A stretch of DNA of 64,000 bases from Siphonobacter aquaeclarae (GTDB lineage Bacteria; Bacteroidota; Bacteroidia; Cytophagales; Spirosomataceae). Under the pieces are notes generated by a model. That model was given only the letters and a program-made list of their open reading frames with translations. It ran no database searches and had not been told where the DNA came from. Below, in pieces: positions 17,155 through 25,920 of this stretch (within the stretch, counting starts at the first letter, position 1; each line of letters begins with the position of its first letter). The position numbers and the translations under genes were made by a program. Where the stretch lies: the NCBI RefSeq assembly GCF_900103285.1, contig NZ_FNGS01000005.1, positions 554,579 to 618,578 of the forward strand, read 5' to 3'.

Positions 17155-17805
17155 ATGAAAAAGCTCCTTTTCCTCCTCGCTTTGCTGACCACTACGGTCT
17201 TTGGACAAAACCGGCCGGAACGTCATCGGCCGGGAGACGATCGTTTCGCTGAAGTATCGGTTTTCCCTTCTCCCAATTTTCAAGGTCGTCCGGAAACCTA
17301 CCGGGAAGGAAATTATGCCAGTATCAATCTCCGCGGCGGCTTCGGCTCGCTACGCGTACCCCGGGGATTTGTGGTTGAAGCGTTCGCTCAGCCGAATTTC
17401 CGAGGCCCGTCGACCCGCTTCAGCCAGGACGTAGCACGTCTGGAGGGCTGGTCGGGCCGGATTCGCTCCTTCCGTGTCGTTCGCGAGAACGACCGCCCCG
17501 GATTCCCGGACCGTCCCGGCCAGGGCAATCCCGGCCGACCGGGCGACGACGTAGTGGTACTCTTTGAGGATGATAATTTCCGGGGAAGTACTGCCTCGCT
17601 GACCGTCGGCCGTCATACCTCCGTGTCACTCGGCGCGCTGCGCGGCCAGGCTTCGTCGATCCGCGTTCCGAGAGGCTATACGGTACAGGTGTTTGGAAAT
17701 GACCGGTTCTCAGGACCCTCCTACACGTTTACCGAATCATCCGACCGACTGCGCAACCAGAACTGGAACGATCGGATTTTCTCGGTGATTGTGAAGCGGC
17801 GATAG
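17155..17805 (+). CDS. secreted protein with two beta/gamma-crystallin domains
   Basis: 216 residues. Signal peptide MKKLLFLLALLTTTVFGQ, then two repeats of about 85 residues separated by a Pro/Gly/Asp-rich linker (about residues 113-132). Each repeat shows paired Greek-key motifs: VSVFPSPNFQGRPETYREG with GSLRVPRGFVVEAFAQPNFRG in the first, and VVLFEDDNFRGSTASL with SSIRVPRGYTVQVFGNDRFSG in the second, each closing with a W-x-x-R-I-x-S-like calcium-loop segment (GWSGRIRSF, NWNDRIFSV). The fold is that of microbial beta/gamma-crystallins, often calcium-binding; the role is unknown. ATG 17131 is an alternative start. Confidence 0.85.
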   Translation: MKKLLFLLALLTTTVFGQNRPERHRPGDDRFAEVSVFPSPNFQGRPETYREGNYASINLRGGFGSLRVPRGFVVEAFAQPNFRGPSTRFSQDVARLEGWSGRIRSFRVVRENDRPGFPDRPGQGNPGRPGDDVVVLFEDDNFRGSTASLTVGRHTSVSLGALRGQASSIRVPRGYTVQVFGNDRFSGPSYTFTESSDRLRNQNWNDRIFSVIVKRR

Positions 17806-17818
17806 GTTTATAATGCGG

Positions 17819-17996
17819 TAGGCTGTAAGCTTTAAGCTTTAAGCTATAGGCGGGTGGCAAGTCTCCACGAATATCTCCAGAGATTTCGAATCCAGGCAAT
17901 GCACAAAGAGGCACGCTCTGAATGGAGCGTGCCTCTTTGTGTTTACTCGCTGATGCAGCGTACCGTCTATAGCTTAAAGCATACAGCCTATAGCCC
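17819..17996. repeat. GCTGTAAGC/GCTTTAAGC word-repeat inverted repeat around a terminator
   Basis: The left arm (17819-17851) reads TAGGCTGTAAGC followed by TTTAAGC words. The right arm (17967-17995) is its complement with changes; the innermost 12 bases (17838-17849 with 17967-17978) pair perfectly. It spans the gap between two convergent genes and encloses the terminator stem at 17903-17940. The same words occur at 27476-27595, 57210-57330 and 62915-63128. Confidence 0.85.
17903..17940. terminator. bidirectional terminator between convergent genes
   Basis: Perfect 16-bp stem ACAAAGAGGCACGCTC / GAGCGTGCCTCTTTGT with a 6-nt loop. It separates the crystallin gene (plus) from the MBOAT operon (minus) and lies inside the larger word-repeat hairpin. 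Confidence 0.8.
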
Positions 17997-18001
17997 CCGA
18001 C

Positions 18002-19471
18002 CTAAAACTGAAAATAAATAAACGGCTGTACCTCAGCCGATTGAATCTGCGTCATTAGCAAAATGACGGCCAGCAGCCATGCCAGCTTACCCGCCAGCGG
18101 CATTCGCGCCATGACCGCTTCTGACCAGTTTTCGACCGATTTCGGGAGGAAATGGAGGGCATAGCCGAGTACCATCAGTGCCAGTACGTACCGATAGCCA
18201 CTGACAAATTCGGGCAGAATGGAAATGTCGAACTGCGTCGCGATCTGATTAAGGACTTCGGTAGCTGTCTGCACGTTATCCGCCCGGAAGAATATCCAGC
18301 AAAAACAGACAAAGTGAAATGTCAACAGCTGCGCAATGAACCTGGGCATCGGATAGGCTCCCGGAGCGAAGTACTCCCGGAAAAACCGGTGTACGCCCAG
18401 CGCCAGGCCGTGCAATGCCCCCCAGATCACAAACCGCCAGGCTGCGCCGTGCCAGAGGCCGCCCAGCAGCATGGTCAGGAAGAGATTGAGGTACGTCCGG
18501 AACCTGCCTTTTCGGTTACCGCCCAGGGAGATATACAGGTAGTCGCGCAGCCAGCTGGAAAGCGAAATATGCCAGCGGCGCCAGAATTCGGCCACATTGC
18601 GGGACTGATACGGGGAATCGAAGTTCAACGGGTACTGGAACCCGAGGAGCAGCGCGATACCAATCGCCATGTCCGAGTATCCGGAGAAATCGCAGTAAAT
18701 CTGAAGCGCATACCCATACACACCTACCAGGTTTTCCAGACCGGAATACAGCGTCGGATTGTCAAATACCCGGTCAACAAAGTTGATACTGATGTAATCC
18801 GAAATGACGACCTTCTTGAACAGACCGGCTCCGATGAGAAAGACGGCACGTCCGAATTGCTCGCGGGTTACTACCGCCGGGCGGTAGAGCTGCGGGATAA
18901 AATCCTTTGCCCGGACAATCGGCCCGGCTACCAGCTGCGGGAAAAACGACACGAAAAAGGCATAGTCAAGAATGCTCTTGACCGGCTTGATTTCATTACG
19001 GTAAATATCAAGGGTATAGCTCAGGGATTGAAACGTGTAAAACGACACCCCGACCGGCAGGAATATCGGCAGCGGATCAAAGGGTTGCCGGGCGATTTCC
19101 GTCCAGACTTCGTAAAAAAAATTCGTGTACTTGAAGTAGGCCAGCAGTCCCAGGTTCAGGATCAGGTTGAGTATCAACCAGAAACGTTTTACCCAGGTAC
19201 GTTGCGCATCGTAAATCATCCAGCCTAGTACATAGTCAACTACAGTCGCCAGCACCAGCAGCAGAAAGTACCACCCTGAGGATTTGTAATAGAAGTATAG
19301 AGAAAACGCCGTTACGAAGATGACCTTCGCACGGTGGTATGGCTGAATCAGTACATAAATTGTAGAAAATCCGAGAAATAGCCACAGGAACAGCCCGCTG
19401 TTGAACAGCATCGGCGCATTCGGTTGGTAGCGGAGTACCTCCGCCAGTTTATCGAGGTCGATTGGCAACAT
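18002..19471 (-). CDS. membrane-bound O-acyltransferase (MBOAT, AlgI/DltB family)
   Basis: 489 residues with about ten hydrophobic segments. MBOAT hallmarks: the central FFPQLVAGPI segment, ADIYCDFSGYSDMAIG-like stretch (here QIYCDFSGYSDMAIG), FWRRWHISLSSWLRDYLYI, and the putative catalytic His in LWHGAAW followed by WGALHG. It would pass an acyl (usually acetyl) group across the inner membrane onto a polysaccharide or lipid. It overlaps the preceding SGNH hydrolase gene by 23 bases; the MBOAT plus SGNH pairing is typical of alginate-type or teichoic-acid-type O-acylation machines. Confidence 0.93.
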   Translation of the reverse strand: MLPIDLDKLAEVLRYQPNAPMLFNSGLFLWLFLGFSTIYVLIQPYHRAKVIFVTAFSLYFYYKSSGWYFLLLVLATVVDYVLGWMIYDAQRTWVKRFWLILNLILNLGLLAYFKYTNFFYEVWTEIARQPFDPLPIFLPVGVSFYTFQSLSYTLDIYRNEIKPVKSILDYAFFVSFFPQLVAGPIVRAKDFIPQLYRPAVVTREQFGRAVFLIGAGLFKKVVISDYISINFVDRVFDNPTLYSGLENLVGVYGYALQIYCDFSGYSDMAIGIALLLGFQYPLNFDSPYQSRNVAEFWRRWHISLSSWLRDYLYISLGGNRKGRFRTYLNLFLTMLLGGLWHGAAWRFVIWGALHGLALGVHRFFREYFAPGAYPMPRFIAQLLTFHFVCFCWIFFRADNVQTATEVLNQIATQFDISILPEFVSGYRYVLALMVLGYALHFLPKSVENWSEAVMARMPLAGKLAWLLAVILLMTQIQSAEVQPFIYFQF

Positions 19472-20699
19472 ACTGGTTGAAAGAATTCATCAGGGCATCG
19501 TACAGCAGCCGGCCCTGAAGCTCGTACCCCTGGCGGGTATAGTGGACGCCGTCGCGTTGGATCAGGTGTTTTTTTTGCCAATAGGTCGCCGGACCGGTAA
19601 TACCATACAAATCCCAGCAGGGAAGCTGGTGGTCGGTCGCATACCGCAGGATCGTTTCGCGGACTTCGGCCATTTTCGGGTTCGGAACGCGGCGCCGGCG
19701 ATAGCTTTTAAAGGAATCTGCCGGTGTCGTCAGTAAAATAGACGCTTCCGGATTTGCCTTCCGGAGAGATTGTACCAGGCCGGCGATCTGGCTGTAAAAC
19801 TCGTCGCCGGTCAGCCTCGGTGCGAACGCCTCGTTTGTACCCAGCGAAATCACGATCAGGTTAGGCGCAAGGCCTTTCGTCTGCTCGGCGAAATAGGTCG
19901 CCGCCTTGTAATGACTGTATTGCGCACCGTTGACGCCAACAGTATGATACAATACGCCCGGCTGCCCGTTTTCAAGGCTGAAACCAAACAGCGTCGCGTG
20001 GTTCTGCTGATCGGCGGTACGCACCGGTTCCAGCGTAAACTGGTCGTTCAGTTCAGGCAGTTGAACGGTAATGGGTGATTGGCTGTCGGAGATACCCGAC
20101 GCCTGCGCAGTTCCCAGTACAGCACCGGAGTCATCCAGAATGCGGTAATCAAAACTATGCTCGTCGCGCAGGCAGAACAACCGGACACGGTCGAACTGAT
20201 ACCCCAGCGACGAATCCGACCGGATCTGCACCGTAATTTTCCGACCCGGATGTGCATTGCGGACCGTCACCCCGCCGATACCGATGGGCAGCGGCTGATC
20301 GGGAAACGTACACCGCTTGGATTCCCAAACGGTATCGCAAATCGTTTTGAACGTATGGGGCTCGTTGGTTCGGGCAACGTGCAGCGGAACCACGAGACCG
20401 CGGCCGGCATTTCCGAACTCGTATTGAAAATTCTTCCGCAGGACATTCGTCAGAAAATCAGCCTGCAGGTGGGAATCGCCGATATGCAGGATATTCACGA
20501 CACCTGTGTGGTGCGTGCGCAGCCCGTCGAGCTGACTGAAAAACTGCTCCAGGCCGCTCTCCTGCCCGATCATGTTACCGACAGGGCGGGCGGTCCGGTG
20601 GCTGACCACCTGTTCAGAAATGACGGATGCTGTCTGCGCCTGTATCCGTCCTGCCAGCAGGCAGCTCAGCAGCAGCCCGGGAAGAATTCTTCTGATCAT
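19449..20699 (-). CDS. secreted SGNH/GDSL hydrolase-like protein (second copy)
   Basis: 416 residues with a clear signal peptide (MIRRILPGLLLSCLLAGRIQAQ). SGNH blocks are visible: ILHIGDSHLQAD (block I Ser), SLGTNEAF (block III-like Asn) and RDGVHYTRQGY (block V Asp-x-x-His). Between them is an inserted beta-rich domain. It probably transfers or removes acyl groups on a periplasmic polysaccharide together with the MBOAT protein. The start at 20699 lies 86 bases inside the preceding SGNH gene, in another frame, and the 3' end overlaps the MBOAT gene, so the three proteins are probably translationally coupled. Confidence 0.88.
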   Translation of the reverse strand: MIRRILPGLLLSCLLAGRIQAQTASVISEQVVSHRTARPVGNMIGQESGLEQFFSQLDGLRTHHTGVVNILHIGDSHLQADFLTNVLRKNFQYEFGNAGRGLVVPLHVARTNEPHTFKTICDTVWESKRCTFPDQPLPIGIGGVTVRNAHPGRKITVQIRSDSSLGYQFDRVRLFCLRDEHSFDYRILDDSGAVLGTAQASGISDSQSPITVQLPELNDQFTLEPVRTADQQNHATLFGFSLENGQPGVLYHTVGVNGAQYSHYKAATYFAEQTKGLAPNLIVISLGTNEAFAPRLTGDEFYSQIAGLVQSLRKANPEASILLTTPADSFKSYRRRRVPNPKMAEVRETILRYATDHQLPCWDLYGITGPATYWQKKHLIQRDGVHYTRQGYELQGRLLYDALMNSFNQYVANRPR

Positions 20700-22029
20700 A
20701 TCTCTTCTTTTCAAACAGCAGCGCGCCCGCAAGCAGGTTCGCTATTTTCCGTCCACCCGCATACTTGAGGTGGGTATAATCCTTGTTTGCCAGACCGGCG
20801 TTGACCATGCGGACCATGGATCCGGGTCCGCCCATCGCCTCCCAGAGGTTCCAGAACGTGACGCCCGTTTTCCGGGACATCTCCCGCTGCGCTTCGATCA
20901 GCCGCGGAATACTCGGGAAAGAAACGTAGGAACCGTCCTTTCTCGTACTTCTGTCCGACACGCCGACGACGAGAATACTTGCCTCCGGGAATCCCTTTTT
21001 GATCCGTTCGATCGCGGACATCATCTTCGGGACATACCAGCCCAGTTGCTGGGTATTCGGCTGAATAACGTTCAAGCCATACTGAAGAATAACGAGCTTA
21101 TAATGCTGTAAATCATTAAACTGCCGGTACATATCTTCCGACACTCCGAGCAATCCCCAGCCGGAATTACCGCGGATGCTGAAGTTGTCGACATATACGC
21201 CGTTGTTATTCTCGAAACTCACGCCATACATATTCAGCCCTTTCGGGAAGGAAAACTGGATTTTGCCGGCTCCGGCCGTCAGCGTCTGCGCGGCGAGGCG
21301 TCCATGCCCCTCCAGCACCGCTGGCTGGCTGCCTGCGCCTTTCCCGAGGGAATAATACAGTTCACTTGTCTGGCTGGATTTATAAAAGACGCGTACACGG
21401 TCAAAACGACTGGCGCCGTAGGGCTGGGACGTACTGTACGTCACCTGGTTATCCCCTTCCGGCACAAAACTGAAACCCGAAACACCGAGCGCAGGTCCGG
21501 ATGGATCGCGCTGCAGCACCGAATAGGTTTTGATATTCCGGAACTGGTGCCGGATTGTCACCCGGAAATTGGCTACCGGAGACGTCAGCGGCACAAACCC
21601 GACGCCACGGCCTCCGAATGCTGCCTGCAGCGTATCCCGGAAGTAGCCGCACAGCATGTCTCCTTCGATAAAGGAATCCCCGAAAAACGCCACCCGTACC
21701 GGTTCATTGGGCGCCTGTTCTTCCAGCGCCTTCATAAACCGGGTCAGGCCTTCCCCTTTCGCGTCAAAATCCTCGACGCAGGTCCGGCCTTTCGGGCAGG
21801 GAAGCTCCTTTTCGGGCTTCGGCGCTTCCGCTGGCGGTTTTACCTTCGCCACCGGGGGCGCAGGCGGCAAAACCGCCAGCGTATCCTGCTGGATATCGGA
21901 CAAAATATTAACCGGTTTCAGGGCATATTCCTGCCACTGAAGGTCCGCAGGCATAAACGAAAACGCTACCAGACAAATCACCACGAGGAGAGTCAGCAGC
22001 GGTACTTGACGCAAGGCATTGGAGGCCAT
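20614..22029 (-). CDS. SGNH/GDSL hydrolase-like protein with N-terminal membrane anchor (first copy)
   Basis: 471 residues. An N-terminal hydrophobic segment (VPLLTLLVVICLVAFSFM) without a clear cleavage site suggests a membrane anchor, followed by a Pro/Lys-rich spacer. SGNH blocks: VAFFGDSFIEGD (block I), ILQYGLNVIQ (block III region) and KDYTHLKYAGGR (block V Asp-x-x-His). It resembles AlgX/DltD-type partners of MBOAT proteins. It follows folD by about 15 bases. The TTG at 22035 is an alternative start; ATG 22029 was preferred. Confidence 0.85.
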   Translation of the reverse strand: MASNALRQVPLLTLLVVICLVAFSFMPADLQWQEYALKPVNILSDIQQDTLAVLPPAPPVAKVKPPAEAPKPEKELPCPKGRTCVEDFDAKGEGLTRFMKALEEQAPNEPVRVAFFGDSFIEGDMLCGYFRDTLQAAFGGRGVGFVPLTSPVANFRVTIRHQFRNIKTYSVLQRDPSGPALGVSGFSFVPEGDNQVTYSTSQPYGASRFDRVRVFYKSSQTSELYYSLGKGAGSQPAVLEGHGRLAAQTLTAGAGKIQFSFPKGLNMYGVSFENNNGVYVDNFSIRGNSGWGLLGVSEDMYRQFNDLQHYKLVILQYGLNVIQPNTQQLGWYVPKMMSAIERIKKGFPEASILVVGVSDRSTRKDGSYVSFPSIPRLIEAQREMSRKTGVTFWNLWEAMGGPGSMVRMVNAGLANKDYTHLKYAGGRKIANLLAGALLFEKKRYDQKNSSRAAAELPAGRTDTGADSIRHF

Positions 22030-22044
22030 CAACAAGCTTCCTTT

Positions 22045-22929
22045 TTATTTGGCATAAATGGCGCCTTTGGCAGCCAGAAGGGTGTTCTGCATGAGGGAGA
22101 TGATCGTCATCTGCCCGACGCCGCCGGGTACCGGCGTGATGTAGCTGGTTTTGGGAGCTACTTCGTCGAATTTCACGTCACCTTTCAGGGAGAAGCCGGA
22201 TTTTTTGGACGGATCGGCAACGCGCTCCAGTCCGACGTCCAGAACCACAGCTCCTTCCTTCACCATATCAGCGGTAATGAACTCGGGGCGTCCGAGTGCG
22301 CCGACCAGGATATCCGCCTGCCGGCAGATTTCGGCCAGGTTAGCGGTTTTGGAGTGCGTAATCGTGACAGTGCAGTTGCCGGGATAGGTATTGCGCTGCA
22401 TGAGAATGCTCATCGGCAGGCCGACAATCTGGCTCCGGCCCACGACCACGCAATGCTTACCCGCCGTTTCAATGCCATAATGCTCAATCAGCATCAGGCA
22501 GCCCTGGGGCGTGGCCGAAACGTAAGCAGGAAGACCCTTGGCCATGCGACCGATATTGATCGGGTGAAAACCGTCCACATCCTTAGCCGGCGCGATGGTT
22601 TCCATGATCCGGTCGGGATTGATGTGTTTCGGAAGCGGCAATTGAACGATCAGGCCATCCATATCGGGATTGGCATTGATTTCCTCCACTTTACGGAGCA
22701 GTTCTTCTTCGGAAACCGTATCCGGAAAACGCACGAGCGTCGACTCGAAACCCAGCTCAGCGCAGGCCTTTACCTTGTGGGCGACATACGTTTCCGACGC
22801 CCCGTTATTCCCCACGAGGATAGCGACGAGGTGGGGAGTCTTGCCCGACTCCGCTTTAAGCTGTGTAACTTCTTCTGCGATCCGGGCCTTAAAATGGGCG
22901 GCAACGGCCTTGCCGTCAATCAATTGCAT
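22045..22929 (-). CDS. folD: bifunctional methylenetetrahydrofolate dehydrogenase/methenyltetrahydrofolate cyclohydrolase
   Basis: 294 residues, normal for FolD. Motifs: [17 protein letters not shown] with the catalytic Lys, [13 protein letters not shown], the Rossmann segment [12 protein letters not shown] and the C-terminal [12 protein letters not shown]. The last motif normally reads GGVGPMT; here Pro is replaced by Gln. It makes 10-formyl-THF for purine and initiator-tRNA formylation. ATG 22929 was chosen; the frame is open to 23388 but the added residues have no FolD similarity. It is the first gene of the run leading into the O-acylation genes. Confidence 0.95.
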   Translation of the reverse strand: MQLIDGKAVAAHFKARIAEEVTQLKAESGKTPHLVAILVGNNGASETYVAHKVKACAELGFESTLVRFPDTVSEEELLRKVEEINANPDMDGLIVQLPLPKHINPDRIMETIAPAKDVDGFHPINIGRMAKGLPAYVSATPQGCLMLIEHYGIETAGKHCVVVGRSQIVGLPMSILMQRNTYPGNCTVTITHSKTANLAEICRQADILVGALGRPEFITADMVKEGAVVLDVGLERVADPSKKSGFSLKGDVKFDEVAPKTSYITPVPGGVGQMTIISLMQNTLLAAKGAIYAK

Positions 22930-22982
22930 AACCTTGTCCTGTAACGATGAATGGAAAATCAGAATCCAAAGATACAGATTCC

Positions 22983-23029
22983 CCTGCGCTTCGCCTCGCG
23001 CAGGCCGGATATTCGCCCCGCCTGCGGGG
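22983..23029. repeat. two small GC-rich hairpins in the folD upstream region
   Basis: CCTGCG (22983-22988) pairs with CGCAGG (22999-23004) and CCCCGC (23016-23021) pairs with GCGGGG (23024-23029). They lie between the divergent folD and the 118-residue ORF, so would be in the folD leader. Function is unclear; the compact paired layout resembles small REP-like sequences, but only this copy was seen. Confidence 0.4.
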
Positions 23030-23103
23030 CCTGCCGGAGGCAATGACTTGATTTCAGGCGCCTTATCTATTAGTTTCGCAGTTCCATTCCGGAGGTATAC
23101 CGC

Positions 23104-23460
23104 ATGCAACTTTCCCTCATTCCCGAAGACGAGCCTCGTTTTTTTCTGGATCTCTACGCCCGCGTCGTATTCGATTCGCGCCGCAACCGATTTCGCCTGA
23201 GGACGATCGATAACCAGCGGGTGCCGGGTAATATCGCCGTTCGGTGTCCTTCCCGGATTTTCTGTCATTTCCCGGAAGGGACGATCTATAAACTCGACGC
23301 CCGCCTGGTACAGACGACAGGCAAGCAGCCGTACCTTGTTGCAGTACGCCAGCGGAATATTCAGCGCGCCCTCGAGTTTTTCGATCATAACGTGCAGTTG
23401 CAGAAAGCGCCAATCCTCGAGATCCGGAAGGCGAAAAGCCGCCGGAAAGTCAAGGCCTGA
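23104..23460 (+). CDS. small hypothetical protein
   Basis: 118 residues, soluble, with no family I recognise. It has beta-rich character ([40 protein letters not shown]) and a strongly basic tail ([11 protein letters not shown]) that could touch nucleic acid. It is divergent from folD. The competing minus-strand frames across this stretch look like shadows because they have no plausible start or composition. A TAGTTTCG box (23071-23078), one base off the -7 consensus, precedes it. Confidence 0.65.
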   Translation: MQLSLIPEDEPRFFLDLYARVVFDSRRNRFRLRTIDNQRVPGNIAVRCPSRIFCHFPEGTIYKLDARLVQTTGKQPYLVAVRQRNIQRALEFFDHNVQLQKAPILEIRKAKSRRKVKA

Positions 23461-23541
23461 TCGTCAGGTTCTTGTTTCGTTTCTGTCAATACGCGGGCGA
23501 ATCCGGGGGCTTTCCCTGACCATTTCCTGATAAACAATCCG

Positions 23542-23549
23542 TATTTTTG
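23542..23549 (+). promoter_or_regulatory. candidate -7 box (TAnnTTTG)
   Basis: TATTTTTG matches the Bacteroidota -7 consensus exactly, 30 bases upstream of the ATG at 23579. No TTTG was found at the expected -33 spacing. Confidence 0.4.
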
Positions 23550-23578
23550 GGCGTTTTAACACAAAACCAGCGGTTCTT

Positions 23579-24067
23579 ATGCCGGAAAACACGGAAGCCG
23601 GGGCGTTCGAAAACCCCATCAACCCAGATCATGTGGCCGAAAATCCCGGCCTGTTACCCTATGCCCATCATGCGGGGAGTGCCGTCATCCGCCCGGAAGA
23701 CGAAGGCCGTATCAAAGCCAAGGCCCTGACCGCCATGCGGCAGCAGACCGGCAAGCAGTACGACCAGCTCGCCGGCCAGATGCAAACCCTGATCGAGCAG
23801 GCGAAAGTGATTCAGCGGCGCGTCGAAATTTCCGAACGGGTCTATCAGGCCACGGTGAATTTCGAGCCGTTTATCGGTCAGACGATGTACCTCTACGAAC
23901 GGACCGACGGCTCTGACCTGCTCTCGCTCGTGGCGCCGGAAGAATGGGGCCGCTCGTTTCGCTACAACCGTTTCGTCGCGAAGGTGACGATGCTCTACGA
24001 TCATACCTGGGACGTATTATTTTACAACGAAGACGGCGACCGGCTTGAAGTCGACCCCGCCCGATAA
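23579..24067 (+). CDS. DUF2452 family protein
   Basis: 162 residues. It contains the DUF2452-type sequence [18 protein letters not shown] near the N-terminus, a helical middle ([20 protein letters not shown]) and a C-terminal stretch with [20 protein letters not shown]. The family is found mainly in Bacteroidota and has no known function. The gene lies 25 bases before menB, which starts at 24093, so the two are probably cotranscribed. ATG 23579 sits just after a good -7 box. Confidence 0.78.
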   Translation: MPENTEAGAFENPINPDHVAENPGLLPYAHHAGSAVIRPEDEGRIKAKALTAMRQQTGKQYDQLAGQMQTLIEQAKVIQRRVEISERVYQATVNFEPFIGQTMYLYERTDGSDLLSLVAPEEWGRSFRYNRFVAKVTMLYDHTWDVLFYNEDGDRLEVDPAR

Positions 24068-24092
24068 ACCCGCTGCCAAGCAGGCCAAACAC

Positions 24093-24950
24093 ATGAGTAA
24101 CCGAAATCCGAAAACAGCGCCGATTCTTACCTGGCAGTTTCCCTGGGAAACCATCCGGGAATACAAGGAAATCCGCTTTCTGTATTACGACGGTATCGCG
24201 ATGATCTCCATCAATCGTCCGGAAGTACACAATGCCTTTACGCCCTTGACCGTCAAGGAAATGAGCGAAGCCATGGAGCTCGCCCGCCAGGACGAGCGCG
24301 TGGGCGTCGTCATCCTCACCGGCGAAGGCGGCCGGGCGTTCTGCTCGGGCGGCGACCAGTCGGTACGCGGCCATGGCGGATACATCGGAGATGACCATGT
24401 ACCCCGTCTCAACGTCCTCGACCTTCAGAAACAGATCCGTTCCATTCCGAAGCCCGTGGTGGCGATGGTAGCCGGGTGGGCTGTCGGCGGAGGGCACGTG
24501 CTTCACGTGATCTGCGACCTCAGCATTGCTGCTGAAAATGCCCGTTTCGGTCAGACCGGCCCGAAAGTAGGCAGCTTCGACGGCGGCTTCGGCGCGAGCT
24601 ACCTTGCCCGCGTGGTGGGTCAGAAAAAGGCCCGCGAAATCTGGTTCCTCTGCGATCAATACGATGCACAGGACGCCCTGAGCATGGGCCTGGTCAACAA
24701 GGTCGTACCGATCGAAAAACTCGAGGAAACGACAGTGGAATGGTGCCGCAAAATGCTGGCAAACAGCCCGATTGCCCTTCGCATGCTCAAGTCAGCCTTT
24801 AATGCCGAACTCGACGGGCAGGCGGGTATTCAGGAACTGGCCGGAAACGCCACGCTCCTCTATTACCTCAGCGATGAAGCGAAAGAAGGACAGCGGTCAT
24901 TCCTCGAAAAGCGAAAACCCGACTTCCGGAAATTCCCGAAATTTCCCTGA
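24093..24950 (+). CDS. menB: 1,4-dihydroxy-2-naphthoyl-CoA synthase
   Basis: 285 residues, crotonase superfamily. MenB features: [17 protein letters not shown] (oxyanion and substrate loop), [20 protein letters not shown] and [19 protein letters not shown]. It closes the second ring of the menaquinone head group. ATG 24093 was chosen because the upstream extension overlaps the DUF2452 gene and has low complexity. It is followed by a strong terminator. menE is about 15 kb away, so the pathway genes are dispersed here. Confidence 0.96.
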   Translation: MSNRNPKTAPILTWQFPWETIREYKEIRFLYYDGIAMISINRPEVHNAFTPLTVKEMSEAMELARQDERVGVVILTGEGGRAFCSGGDQSVRGHGGYIGDDHVPRLNVLDLQKQIRSIPKPVVAMVAGWAVGGGHVLHVICDLSIAAENARFGQTGPKVGSFDGGFGASYLARVVGQKKAREIWFLCDQYDAQDALSMGLVNKVVPIEKLEETTVEWCRKMLANSPIALRMLKSAFNAELDGQAGIQELAGNATLLYYLSDEAKEGQRSFLEKRKPDFRKFPKFP

Positions 24951-24955
24951 TACGG

Positions 24956-24987
24956 GCAGGTGGGCTTTCGGGCTCACCTGCTTTTTT
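24956..24987 (+). terminator. intrinsic terminator after menB
   Basis: GCAGGTGGGC (24956-24965) pairs with GCTCACCTGC (24972-24981) with one mismatch and a short TTTCGG loop, followed by six T. It lies six bases after the menB stop. Confidence 0.85.
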
Positions 24988-25018
24988 GTTATTTTTCCGT
25001 CTCTCACTCCAGCCGACG

Positions 25019-25417
25019 ATGCAACGACTTCTGTTCTTCTGCCTCCTCTTGCTGACGGGCTGTCGCCAGAGTGGCGCGCTCGAAGAGGAAGACGTCCTCG
25101 CCTACCTCTATCAGACCTGGGAAAATTCGCTGTCTGAAAGCCAGCAGGACCGGTTTGTCTTTCGCACTGCCAACTACAACTTTACGGAAACGGGCTATCG
25201 CCAGAAATTCATCTTCACACCTGCAGATGTGCAGGTAAGCGTAAGCCAATCCAACAAAGTAACGCTGACAAGGGGCACGTATTCCGTCATCAAAGACGGG
25301 AATCAGGTAAAGGAACTGACCATTACCTACACGGCGCCGGGTCAGAAGCAGCCGACCGTCATCCATTATCAGGTATTGATTCTCTCGAAAGACCTGCTGC
25401 TTGTCAGGCCGATTTAA
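25019..25417 (+). CDS. small lipoprotein, hypothetical
   Basis: 132 residues. A lipoprotein signal (MQRLLFFCLLLLTGC, lipidated Cys at residue 15) is followed by a beta-rich domain of about 110 residues with no family I recognise. Sequence such as NYNFTETGYRQKFIFT and LTRGTYSVIKDGNQVKELTITYT suggests a small lipocalin-like or META-like barrel. It is probably anchored in the outer membrane facing the periplasm. It lies between the menB terminator and the EVE-domain gene. Confidence 0.75.
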   Translation: MQRLLFFCLLLLTGCRQSGALEEEDVLAYLYQTWENSLSESQQDRFVFRTANYNFTETGYRQKFIFTPADVQVSVSQSNKVTLTRGTYSVIKDGNQVKELTITYTAPGQKQPTVIHYQVLILSKDLLLVRPI

Positions 25418-25506
25418 GGATTATTAACATCTCTTTAATCTGCCAGACAACCAACTCATAATCAGCCTTTTTACCTTTACCAAACCCTGAAACCTCTTTC
25501 CGCATC

Positions 25507-25920
25507 ATGAACCACTGGCTAGTCAAGTCCGAACCGTTTAAATATTCCTGGGACACTTTCGTTAAAGAAAAACGCGGCATGTGGGACGGAGTACGCAATT
25601 TTCAGGCCCGTAACAACCTGAAAGCGATGGCCGTCGGAGACCTGGTGCTGTTTTACCATTCCAACGAAGGAAAAGAAGTGGTAGGCATCGCAAAGGTCGT
25701 CCGGGAAGCTTATCCAGACCCCACAACGGACGACGATCGCTGGGTTGTGGTGGACCTCGAGCCGGTCAAAAAGCTGGAGAAACCCGTCACACTGGCAACG
25801 ATCAAGGCCGATCCCCGTCTTCAGGACCTGGCACTGGTGAAACTGTCCCGCTTATCGGTCTCTCCCGTCCGCCCCGAAGAATTCGATATCATCCTTGGAT
25901 TAGGACATGAACATGCGTAA
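25507..25920 (+). CDS. EVE domain-containing protein
   Basis: 137 residues, all of it one EVE (PUA/YTH-like) domain: NHWLVKSEPFKYSWD at the start, WDGVRNFQARNNLKAMAVGD and VLFYHSN in the middle, and GIAKVVREAYPDP. EVE domains bind modified nucleobases in DNA or RNA through an aromatic cage; the short stand-alone form is widespread and its target unknown. The last 14 bases overlap the next gene, which suggests coupling although the two functions have no obvious link. Confidence 0.93.
   Translation: MNHWLVKSEPFKYSWDTFVKEKRGMWDGVRNFQARNNLKAMAVGDLVLFYHSNEGKEVVGIAKVVREAYPDPTTDDDRWVVVDLEPVKKLEKPVTLATIKADPRLQDLALVKLSRLSVSPVRPEEFDIILGLGHEHA

Noticed and set aside
17819-17996. CRISPR array
   Set aside because: The repeated words are contiguous or overlapping without unique spacers of constant length, and no cas genes are present.
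18152-19228. Plus-strand open frame opposite the MBOAT gene
   Set aside because: No family features, while the MBOAT motifs on the minus strand are complete.
21304-22944. Plus-strand open frame of 546 codons over the SGNH and folD genes
   Set aside because: Rich in Arg, His and Gln without domain similarity; the minus-strand genes have clear motifs, so this is a GC-driven shadow.
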